Of a stretch of DNA of 64,000 bases, positions 51,733-59,758 are shown one piece after another. The number at the start of each line of letters is the position of its first letter. Positions within the stretch are counted from its first letter, which is position 1. A model generated the notes under the pieces. That model was not told the origin of the DNA. It ran no database searches and saw only the letters and a program-made list of their open reading frames with translations. Source of the stretch: Saccharibacillus nicotianae (GTDB taxonomy: Bacteria > Bacillota > Bacilli > Paenibacillales > Paenibacillaceae); assembly GCF_042681745.1 (NCBI RefSeq), contig NZ_JBHUGF010000011.1:741152-805151 (forward strand), read 5' to 3'. A program made the translations under genes and the position numbers.

Positions 51733-52598
51733 AAGTGTTAGTAACAGGTGCTTCTGGTCAGCTTGGAGTGGATACTGTAAAAGTCATCCAAGCGAAAGGA
51801 CACGAAGTATTAGGTTGTGATCGCCAGACATTAGATATTACAAATCTAGAACAGTGTCAGCAAGTTATCGCTTCTTTTCATCCTGAAGTGATTATTCATT
51901 GTGCAGCTTATACAGCGGTTGATGCGGCTGAAACAGATATTGATGGTGCTTATCTGGTGAATGCTGTAGGAACACGTAATATTGCTGTAGCGGCAGAATC
52001 TGTACAAGCGAAAGTGATTTATATTAGCACAGATTATGTATTTGATGGACAAGGTGTACAACCTTACCACGAGTATGATAATACAGATCCTCAAAGTATC
52101 TATGGCAAATCCAAACGTGCTGGTGAAGTATTGATCCAATCTTTATCTTCCCGATATTTTATTGTGCGTACCTCTTGGGTATATGGACTTCATGGTAACA
52201 ACTTTGTGAAAACGATGCTGAAGTTAGGTCAAGAAAAGCCACAACTTAAAGTGGTACATGATCAAAAAGGTTCGCCAACTTATACAGTGGACTTAGCAGC
52301 GTTTTTGACAGAATTAATGGTAACCGAGAAATATGGTATTTATCATGCTTCTAATAGTGAATCATGCACATGGTATGAATTTACACAAGAAATATTCAGA
52401 CAGGCTGTAGATATTTTAGGTGTAGATATACAAGCTGTATTGGAACCATGTGTAACCAGTGAGTTTCCAAGACCTGCTCCAAGACCTGCTAATTCTGTGA
52501 TGGAGCATTTGTCTATACGAACTAATGGATTTACAGATATACGTTCTTGGCAAGAAGGATTAACTGATTTTTTACAAGAATTTAAAAATGATAAGTAA
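51729..52598 (+). CDS. rmlD: dTDP-4-dehydrorhamnose reductase
   Basis: The 289-residue reductase has VTGASGQLGVDT, HCAAYTAVDAAE, STDYVFDG, YGKSKRAGE with the catalytic Tyr-Lys pair, and RTSWVYG. It reduces the RmlC product to dTDP-L-rhamnose with NAD(P)H. It is the last gene of the fdt-rml run: a strong terminator follows within 25 bases. Confidence 0.95.
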   Translation: MKVLVTGASGQLGVDTVKVIQAKGHEVLGCDRQTLDITNLEQCQQVIASFHPEVIIHCAAYTAVDAAETDIDGAYLVNAVGTRNIAVAAESVQAKVIYISTDYVFDGQGVQPYHEYDNTDPQSIYGKSKRAGEVLIQSLSSRYFIVRTSWVYGLHGNNFVKTMLKLGQEKPQLKVVHDQKGSPTYTVDLAAFLTELMVTEKYGIYHASNSESCTWYEFTQEIFRQAVDILGVDIQAVLEPCVTSEFPRPAPRPANSVMEHLSIRTNGFTDIRSWQEGLTDFLQEFKNDK

Positions 52599-52619
52599 CT
52601 CAAACTAAATTAAGTATGT

Positions 52620-52665
52620 AAAAAGCTGAATTTGATCTTTTATAGGATCAGTATTCAGCTTTTTA
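52620..52665 (+). terminator. Intrinsic terminator after rmlD
   Basis: AAAAAGCTGAAT (52620-52631) and ATTCAGCTTTTT (52653-52664) form a perfect 12-bp stem with inner GATC/GATC pairs. It can act in both directions. Confidence 0.9.
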
Positions 52666-52816
52666 TATACTGTTTAATAGACGTAAAGCGATATGTATTT
52701 TAAAGAGCTTAGCATCTAAATTTGTGATGTGTTGTAGAATAGATTATTATCATTCAGTGAAATTTGCTATATTGGAAATAAGATTAATTATATTTATAAA
52801 TAAATGAGGTAAAATA

Positions 52817-53824
52817 ATGAGTAAACAAGGTTTATTGCAAGTATTAATGTCTACATACAATGGAGAGAAGTATATTTCAGAACAATTGAATAGTATACTA
52901 TCTCAACCCTATCAATCCATTAAAATTTTAATTCGCGATGATGGCTCTCATGATGGAACTATTGAAATTATAAATCAATATCAACAAGATTATCCTGAAC
53001 GTATTGTTCTGATAAAAGGAGAAAATATAGGTGTGGTTCCTAGCTTTTGGAATCTTATGGAACATGCAGACTTAACAGCTGATTATTTTAGCTTTTGTGA
53101 TCAAGATGATGTATGGATGCCTCACAAAGCTCAACGTGCAGTGCAATTATTATCTGAAATGGAAAAAGAGGATCACTTATCATCTAACTTTGAAATTAAC
53201 TTCAAAAATCAGGCTAAAAATGTAAAAAGGACTATTCCATCTATGATCTGTACAGATACTCAGCTCACAGATGGTGATTTAAATCCAACAGCAATATGGC
53301 CAGGAATGCCACATTTAAAACCTTCTTTTTACAATGCTCTAATTCAAAATATTGCTGTTGGAGCAACTGTAACTTTTAATCGTGCTACTTTACAATTACT
53401 AATAGACAAGAAAAGAGATATAAATACAGACGATATTCAAATGCATGATTGGTGGGCATATCTAGTTGTATCTTGCTTCGGTAAATTTCATTTTGAACAT
53501 ACGCCCTCTATTTATTATCGACAGCATGGAGGTAATGCTGTTGGCGGTGAATGGACTATTTTGCAAAAGTTGAAAAAGAAATGGAATAGCTTTTTAAAAC
53601 ATAAAGGAAATAAAAATCTATTAGTGCAACAAGCTAAGGAATTCAAACGTCTTTATAGTAGTGAAATTGCTGATCCAGAAATGCGTATTCAATTAGATTT
53701 ATTTATCGAACCTCGAAAAAATATAATCAGTAGAATAGAATATTTGAAAAAATCTAAATTATATAGACAATCATTAATGGAACAATTATTATTTCGCTTT
53801 TTAATTATAATTGGCTATATTTAA
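52817..53824 (+). CDS. GT2 glycosyltransferase, probable rhamnosyltransferase
   Basis: The 335-residue GT2 enzyme has VLMSTYNGEKYISEQLNSIL, IRDDGSHDGT, FCDQDDVWMPHKA and the late HDWWAYLVV motif with YRQHGGNAVG. This pattern matches RgpB-type alpha-L-rhamnosyltransferases of rhamnan polysaccharides. It lies directly after rmlACBD, which makes its likely donor, but behind a terminator, so it probably has its own promoter. A weak AGG site precedes the ATG. The acceptor is unknown. Confidence 0.78.
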   Translation: MSKQGLLQVLMSTYNGEKYISEQLNSILSQPYQSIKILIRDDGSHDGTIEIINQYQQDYPERIVLIKGENIGVVPSFWNLMEHADLTADYFSFCDQDDVWMPHKAQRAVQLLSEMEKEDHLSSNFEINFKNQAKNVKRTIPSMICTDTQLTDGDLNPTAIWPGMPHLKPSFYNALIQNIAVGATVTFNRATLQLLIDKKRDINTDDIQMHDWWAYLVVSCFGKFHFEHTPSIYYRQHGGNAVGGEWTILQKLKKKWNSFLKHKGNKNLLVQQAKEFKRLYSSEIADPEMRIQLDLFIEPRKNIISRIEYLKKSKLYRQSLMEQLLFRFLIIIGYI

Positions 53825-53871
53825 GACGAGTAATAGAATCAGCGTAGATTTATCTTTTTGATATATAGATA

Positions 53872-53880
53872 TGCTATAAT
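53872..53880 (+). promoter_or_regulatory. Extended -10 promoter for the second GT2 gene
   Basis: TGCTATAAT is a perfect extended -10, 35 bases before the ATG at 53916. No clear -35 is present, as expected for this class. Confidence 0.5.
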
Positions 53881-53915
53881 GCCAGTAGATTTATAATTTA
53901 GTCAGGAGCGTTACC

Positions 53916-54812
53916 ATGGACGTTAGCATTTTAATTTTAAATTATAATACTTGCCAGCTTACACTTGATTGTATTAAGTCTGTGTATCAATCACGCACTC
54001 AATATACTTACGAGATTATTGCAGTGGACAATGCTTCTAGTGACGGTTCAGATACAGTGATTCCATCGACTTATCCAGACATTACTTTTATTGCGAATAA
54101 AGATAATGTAGGATTTGCCAAAGGCAACAATCAGGGAATGAAGATTGCGCAAGGACGATATATACTACTTCTTAATTCCGACACCATCGTTCAGTCAGAT
54201 ACTTTAGAAACGATGGTGTCTTTTATGGATGCTCACCCTCAAGCAGGAGCTTCTGGTTGTAAAATTGTTCTACCGGATGGATCACTTGATAAAGCATGCA
54301 AGCGTGGATTCCCTACACCATCTGCATCGTTTTATTATGCTTTTGGGTTTTCCAAATGGTTTCCAGACAATCCGCGCTTTAACGGTTACCAGTTAGGTTA
54401 TTTGAATCCAAATGAGTCTTATCCGATTGATTCATTAGTAGGTGCTTTTATGTTAGTTCGGCGTGAAGTTATTGAGCAGATTGGCGGACTGGATGAAGAG
54501 TTCTTTATGTACGGAGAAGATATTGACTGGTGCTACCGGATCAAAGAGGCAGGTTGGGAAATCCATTATCGTGGAAATACACAAATTGTTCATTACAAAG
54601 GTGCTAGTAGTCGGCGTAAACCATTCAAAATCGTTTATGAGTTTCATCGAGCGATGTGGTTATTTCATCGCAAGCATTATCGGCAAAAGTATTCATTTGT
54701 TACAAATAGTATTGTATTTACCGGAATTGGAGTCAAATTAATGTTATCTCTTATTAAAAATAAATTATTACCTGCCAAATCTGTTACAGCAGAAAGGAGA
54801 GCCCAAACATGA
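53916..54812 (+). CDS. GT2 glycosyltransferase (WbbL-like, probable rhamnosyltransferase)
   Basis: The 298-residue protein has VSILILNYNTCQLTLDC, VDNASSDGSD, NKDNVGFAKGNNQGM, LLLNSDTIV and GEDIDWCYRIKEAGW. This is the dTDP-rhamnosyl transferase (RfbF/WbbL) subgroup. Such enzymes often add the first rhamnose to the polyprenyl-linked primer. The next gene, which makes that primer, overlaps by 4 bases (ATGA), supporting consecutive steps. TCAGGAG precedes the ATG. Confidence 0.82.
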   Translation: MDVSILILNYNTCQLTLDCIKSVYQSRTQYTYEIIAVDNASSDGSDTVIPSTYPDITFIANKDNVGFAKGNNQGMKIAQGRYILLLNSDTIVQSDTLETMVSFMDAHPQAGASGCKIVLPDGSLDKACKRGFPTPSASFYYAFGFSKWFPDNPRFNGYQLGYLNPNESYPIDSLVGAFMLVRREVIEQIGGLDEEFFMYGEDIDWCYRIKEAGWEIHYRGNTQIVHYKGASSRRKPFKIVYEFHRAMWLFHRKHYRQKYSFVTNSIVFTGIGVKLMLSLIKNKLLPAKSVTAERRAQT

Positions 54813-56230
54813 TTCGTAAAAATCAACGCTTTTTAACACGTCTTTATATTTTAGCTGATTTTATGATCATTCAACTCTCTTTTTTACTTGCCTGGTTTGT
54901 GAAATTTGAAAGTGGCTGGTTTGCTTACGATACACCGATCGAATTTGGAGCACTACCGATTGAGACCTATGGGCTATGGAGTTTAGTATACGGTGGTATA
55001 GCGATTTTAATCGGCGGTATGAGCACACTGTATTCACCAAAGCGCAAAAAACGGTTTGCAGATGAATTGCTGAAAATTTTCCAAACGCATCTTGTTAGTA
55101 TTTTTGTTCTGTTAGGTGCTTTATTTTTTGTGAAAGAAGTAAATATCTCTCGTTCGTATTTGTTTATTTATGTGGTTCTTACATTGATGCTGATTATGGC
55201 TTATCGGTATGTAATCAAAAAAGGCTTGAAACGTGCCAGACAACGTGGATTTAACAAACAATTTGTTTTGATTTTAGGTGCAGGTTCACTTGGCAAACGT
55301 TTTTGCAATAATTTAGACCAGTATCCTGAGATGGGTTATGAAATAGTTGGCTTTCTAGATGACTATTTAGAAGACAATGAAGAAGAGCCTAATAAATACA
55401 AACCTATTTTAGGAAAAATTGATAAGCTTGGCGATATTCTGCATACGATGATGATTGATGAAGTCATTTTGGCATTACCGCTAGATGCACATCATAAATA
55501 CCCAAGTATTATTGCAGAATGTGAAAAAGCCGGTGTACGGACTTTAATCATTCCAGATTTCTTTGATTATTTACCTGCCCGTCCGTATTTTGATAACTTT
55601 GCGGGTATGCCGATGATTAATGTACGCGATATTCCACTCGATATTGCAGCGAATCGTATGTTCAAACGCTTATTTGATATTGTATTTGCACTGATAGCGA
55701 TTGTGATTACATCTCCTATTATGATTATTGTAGCGATTGGCGTACGAATGACATCTCCAGGGTCTGTGATCTTTAAGCAGGAGCGTGTAGGACTGAATCG
55801 TCGTAACTTTACGATGTACAAATTCCGTTCGATGCGAATTATCCCTGAAGGGCAGATCGATACAGGTTGGACGACAGCAGATGATCCACGTAAAACCAAG
55901 TTTGGAGCTTTTATACGTAAGACCAGTTTAGATGAGCTACCTCAATTTTTTAATGTGTTATTTGGAGATATGAGTGTAGTCGGACCCCGTCCAGAACGTC
56001 CTTATTTTGTAGAACAATTTCGTGATGAAATTCCGAAGTATATGATTAAGCATCATGTACGTCCTGGAATTACAGGTTGGGCACAAAGCAACGGTTTGCG
56101 TGGAGACACTTCTATCGAAGACCGTATCAATCACGATATTTTTTATATCGAAAATTGGTCGCTATTGTTCGATATCAAAATTATTTTCAAAACGATCCAT
56201 AATGGATTTGTAAATAAAAATGCTTATTAA
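54809..56230 (+). CDS. Undecaprenyl-phosphate sugar-1-phosphate transferase (WsfP/WbaP-like)
   Basis: The 473-residue protein has four to five N-terminal helices, a Rossmann-like middle domain (VLILGAGSLGKRF, VGFLDD, about 145-240), a further helix near 285-308 and the C-terminal bacterial sugar transferase domain. That domain has KRLFDIVFALI, KQERVGLNRRNFTMYKFRSM, TSLDELPQFFNVL, VGPRPERP and RPGITGWAQ. It starts glycan synthesis by attaching a hexose-1-phosphate to undecaprenyl phosphate. P. alvei WsfP, which starts S-layer glycan synthesis, has this layout. The first sugar (Gal or Glc) cannot be read. A terminator follows. Confidence 0.88.
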   Translation: MIRKNQRFLTRLYILADFMIIQLSFLLAWFVKFESGWFAYDTPIEFGALPIETYGLWSLVYGGIAILIGGMSTLYSPKRKKRFADELLKIFQTHLVSIFVLLGALFFVKEVNISRSYLFIYVVLTLMLIMAYRYVIKKGLKRARQRGFNKQFVLILGAGSLGKRFCNNLDQYPEMGYEIVGFLDDYLEDNEEEPNKYKPILGKIDKLGDILHTMMIDEVILALPLDAHHKYPSIIAECEKAGVRTLIIPDFFDYLPARPYFDNFAGMPMINVRDIPLDIAANRMFKRLFDIVFALIAIVITSPIMIIVAIGVRMTSPGSVIFKQERVGLNRRNFTMYKFRSMRIIPEGQIDTGWTTADDPRKTKFGAFIRKTSLDELPQFFNVLFGDMSVVGPRPERPYFVEQFRDEIPKYMIKHHVRPGITGWAQSNGLRGDTSIEDRINHDIFYIENWSLLFDIKIIFKTIHNGFVNKNAY

Positions 56231-56270
56231 AAGTTAGGCAAATTTAAATGATTCGCCATTAGAGATCATT

Positions 56271-56315
56271 AAAAAGTATTCTATTCCTAAATTATAGGAG
56301 CAGAATACTTTTTTT
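56271..56315 (+). terminator. Intrinsic terminator closing the glycan cluster
   Basis: AAAAAGTATTCT (56271-56282) and AGAATACTTTTT (56302-56313) pair, with inner TCCTA/TAGGA, followed by more T residues. Confidence 0.9.
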
Positions 56316-56438
56316 ATTTTTGATCATTATCAATGGTAAAATAAATTTGTTCCCCTAAAATACGAACAAAAAATTGACACTGTGCATCCCCTATCATAGA
56401 CTTAATTTGAAGGTTGTCCGAAGACGGAGGAATGAAGG

Positions 56439-57128
56439 TTGAGAGAACAAATCAAAACATGGCAACATGTATTTAAACTGGACCCGGATCGAACGATTTC
56501 GGACGATGTATTGGCAAAAGTATGTAAGTCTGGGACAGATGCGATTATGGTAGGTGGATCATCAGGAGTAACTTACAACAACACAGTTGATCTGATCAAA
56601 CGTATTAGTCTACATGATATTCCTTGTGTACTTGAAGTATCCGATCTAGAAATGGTTGTCCCTGGATTCGATCTGTATATGATCCCTTTGGTATTGAATA
56701 CAAATGATAGCCAGTGGATGATTGGACAGCATGTGTCTGCTATTGAACAATACAGTCATTTCATACCCTGGGATAAACTTGTACCTGAAGGTTACATTGT
56801 ATTAAACGCTGATTCTACAGTTGCTCGGCGTACTGAAGCATTAACAGAAATCGATCTGGATCGGGCAGTGGCTTATGCTCAAGCAGGTGACCGTTTGTTT
56901 CACCTCCCTATTATTTATATAGAATATAGTGGACGTTTTGGAGATATGGAACTAACAGGTGAGATTCGCCGATCAACTCATCAAGCTCAATTATTTTATG
57001 GCGGTGGAATTAGAGATGTTCATTCTGCTCGTCAAGCCAAGCAAGTATGTGATACCATTGTCGTCGGCAATATAATTTATGAAAATCTGCAAGCCGCATT
57101 AGATACTGTACAAGTTATCTCCAGATAA
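56439..57128 (+). CDS. pcrB: Heptaprenylglyceryl phosphate synthase
   Basis: The 229-residue TIM-barrel prenyltransferase has DAIMVGGSSGVTYNN for phosphate binding, YIEYSGRFGD, and GGGIRDVHSARQAK with DTIVVGNIIYEN near the C-terminus. It joins heptaprenyl diphosphate to sn-glycerol-1-phosphate, giving an archaeal-like ether lipid in Bacillales. The start is TTG 56439, eight bases after GGAGG at 56426-56430. It precedes pcrA in the same order as in Bacillus subtilis (pcrB-pcrA-ligA). Confidence 0.93.
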   Translation: MREQIKTWQHVFKLDPDRTISDDVLAKVCKSGTDAIMVGGSSGVTYNNTVDLIKRISLHDIPCVLEVSDLEMVVPGFDLYMIPLVLNTNDSQWMIGQHVSAIEQYSHFIPWDKLVPEGYIVLNADSTVARRTEALTEIDLDRAVAYAQAGDRLFHLPIIYIEYSGRFGDMELTGEIRRSTHQAQLFYGGGIRDVHSARQAKQVCDTIVVGNIIYENLQAALDTVQVISR

Positions 57129-57203
57129 CGAGAAGTATCCTAACTTGATCATAGATGATTTTCAACTATCATTTTTCTATTAAGAAAGGAGCATGACTTC
57201 CCT

Positions 57204-59540
57204 ATGAATACTGTAAATATACAGGAAGCAATCAATCGATTGAATCCTCGACAAAAAGAAGCCGCGCTCGCAACAGATGGACCGCTATTGATTATGGCAG
57301 GAGCAGGCAGTGGTAAAACGCGCGTACTGACACATCGTATCGCGCATATTATTGATGCACGCAAATCCGCACCGTGGGGTATTCTGGCGATTACATTTAC
57401 CAATAAAGCTGCACGTGAAATGCAAGAACGTGTTTCTCGTCTGGTTGGTCCAGCAGGTCGTGAGATTTGGGTATCGACCTTTCACTCGATGTGTGTACGT
57501 ATACTGCGCAAAGATATCGAACGTATTGGTTTTACGTCTAACTTCTCTATCTTAGATTCATCTGACCAACTTTCTGTCATTCGTTCTTGTATGAAAGACC
57601 TAAATATTGATACCAAAAAGTTCGAACCCAAAGCGGTGCAAGGAATGATGGGTACTGCTAAAAATGAATTGGTTTCCCCGGCTCAATACGAGCAAAAGAT
57701 CGGTGATTATTTCGAAGGTATTGTAGCCAAAGTCTATACCAAATACCAACAACGTTTACGTGCGAATAACTCATTAGACTTTGATGATCTGATTATGAAG
57801 ACGATTCAATTGTTTAATGAAGTTCCTGAAGTTTTAGAATTTTATCAAAAGAAATTCCGCTATATTCATGTCGATGAGTATCAAGATACCAATAAAGCCC
57901 AATATATGCTTTGCAAAATGTTAGCAGAAGCTCATCATAATATCTGTGTTGTTGGAGATAGCGATCAATCGATCTATCGCTGGCGTGGAGCAGATATCAG
58001 CAACATTTTGAATTTTGAAGAAGATTATCCAGAAGCCAAAACGATATTGCTAGAACAAAATTATCGTTCGACTTCAAATATACTGAGTGCAGCGAATGAA
58101 GTAATTGGCAACAATACAGGCCGCAAACCGAAAAAGCTATGGACAGACAAAGAAGGCGGAGCCAAAATCAAAGTGTATCGTGCTGATTCAGAGCATGATG
58201 AAGGATACTTTGTTACTTCTGAGATTCATAAAAGTGTAAAAACAGGGCAGCCTTATCGCAATCATGCGATATTGTATCGTACTAATGCTCAGTCCCGGGT
58301 AATAGAGGAAATTTTGATCAAATCAGATATTCCTTATCAAATCGTCGGCGGTATCAAGTTCTATGATCGTAAAGAGATTAAAGACTTGCTCGGGTATTTA
58401 CGTTTGCTTTCGAATCCAGATGATGATATTAGTCTGACTCGAATTATCAATGTGCCTAAGCGTGGTATTGGTGATACAACGGTAGCCAAACTAGCAGTAG
58501 CAGCGGCAGAAAAAGGCGTTTCTATTTTCAAAGTATTAGAAATAGTAGACGATCTAGGCTTTGCTGGTCGTACTCGTAATATGTTGGTTGAATTTTACGA
58601 TATGATCGCTTCACTTCATCAAATGGTCGAGTATTTATCGGTCACCGAATTAACAGAGAAAATTTTGGAACTATCTGAATATCGCGTCGAATTACAACGT
58701 GAGAATACACTTGAATCCAAAGCGCGTTTAGAAAATATAGAAGAGTTTTTATCTGTAACGATGGAATTTGAGAAAAATAATGAAGATCGCTCATTGATTT
58801 CATTTTTGACCGATCTAGCATTAATCGCAGATATAGATACAGTCGGCGATGAGCCAGAAGAGGATGACGATGCTGTCGTATTGATGACCATGCATAGTGC
58901 CAAAGGGTTGGAATTCCCAACCGTATTTATTATCGGTATGGAAGAAGGGGTATTCCCACATAGTCGAGCTTTTCAAGACAATGAAGAATTGGAAGAAGAG
59001 CGTCGCCTAGCCTATGTAGGAATTACGCGTGCAGAGAAAAATCTATTTTTATCTTGCGCACAGATGCGTACTTTATTTGGACGAACAACAGCCAATCCAC
59101 CTTCACGCTTTTTAGAAGAAATTCCAGAAGAGTTCAAAGAAGACACAGCAGTAGCTCCTAACTATCGTCGTGGTGGAGCAAGTCGCGGTACTAGCAGTTA
59201 TGGATCAGGTAATCGTAGCTTTGGAGGAAGTACAAGTAGCTTTGGTGGTAAACGTGAAAATACGGCTGCTTTTGGTAGTGGATCTTCTGCGCGTGCAGTA
59301 CCAGGTGCTACCAATGCAAGAGTAACAGTAACAACAGGAGCCACGCCTAAGCCTGTAGCTTCTGGCGGAGGATCAGGGTTCCAAGCAGGAGATAAAGTTT
59401 CTCATGGCAAATGGGGTATTGGAACAATTGTAGCAGTGAAAGGTACAGGCAATGATATGGAGCTACAAATTGCTTTTCCTGCACCTACAGGACTCAAGCG
59501 CTTGTTAGCAGGATTTGCTCCTATTACTAAAGTAGAATAA
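57204..59540 (+). CDS. pcrA: ATP-dependent DNA helicase PcrA
   Basis: The 778-residue superfamily 1A helicase has Walker A AGAGSGKTRVLTHR, TFHSMCVRILR, DEYQDTNKAQY, GDSDQSIYRWRGAD, LEQNYRS, MTMHSAKGLEFPTVFI and YVGITRAEKNLFL. After residue 655 there is a Gly/Ser-rich flexible linker and then a C-terminal Tudor-like domain (GDKVSHGKWGIGTIV) that contacts RNA polymerase. It acts in repair, plasmid replication and removal of RecA or transcription complexes. AAAGGAG lies 14 bases before the ATG. The gene ends in a terminator. Confidence 0.97.
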   Translation: MNTVNIQEAINRLNPRQKEAALATDGPLLIMAGAGSGKTRVLTHRIAHIIDARKSAPWGILAITFTNKAAREMQERVSRLVGPAGREIWVSTFHSMCVRILRKDIERIGFTSNFSILDSSDQLSVIRSCMKDLNIDTKKFEPKAVQGMMGTAKNELVSPAQYEQKIGDYFEGIVAKVYTKYQQRLRANNSLDFDDLIMKTIQLFNEVPEVLEFYQKKFRYIHVDEYQDTNKAQYMLCKMLAEAHHNICVVGDSDQSIYRWRGADISNILNFEEDYPEAKTILLEQNYRSTSNILSAANEVIGNNTGRKPKKLWTDKEGGAKIKVYRADSEHDEGYFVTSEIHKSVKTGQPYRNHAILYRTNAQSRVIEEILIKSDIPYQIVGGIKFYDRKEIKDLLGYLRLLSNPDDDISLTRIINVPKRGIGDTTVAKLAVAAAEKGVSIFKVLEIVDDLGFAGRTRNMLVEFYDMIASLHQMVEYLSVTELTEKILELSEYRVELQRENTLESKARLENIEEFLSVTMEFEKNNEDRSLISFLTDLALIADIDTVGDEPEEDDDAVVLMTMHSAKGLEFPTVFIIGMEEGVFPHSRAFQDNEELEEERRLAYVGITRAEKNLFLSCAQMRTLFGRTTANPPSRFLEEIPEEFKEDTAVAPNYRRGGASRGTSSYGSGNRSFGGSTSSFGGKRENTAAFGSGSSARAVPGATNARVTVTTGATPKPVASGGGSGFQAGDKVSHGKWGIGTIVAVKGTGNDMELQIAFPAPTGLKRLLAGFAPITKVE

Positions 59541-59603
59541 ACAAGCTGAGCGTGTAAACAAGTGATTTCTTATGATCACTGGATCAGTAAAAGTTGTATT
59601 TTC

Positions 59604-59643
59604 AAAACAGAACCGAATTACTTACTGTTCGGTTCTGTTTTTT
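59604..59643 (+). terminator. Intrinsic terminator after pcrA
   Basis: AAAACAGAACCGAA and TTCGGTTCTGTTTT form a perfect 14-bp stem around TTACTTACTG, followed by T residues. Confidence 0.92.
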
Positions 59644-59758
59644 AATTTAAAATTATGATCAAATGCGATAACACAACAAGGATAAGTAGCTTTACATTGT
59701 CTATCAAAGCATCAAAGCAATATTTTATCTTAATTGAATCCGGGAGGGTATACTACAC

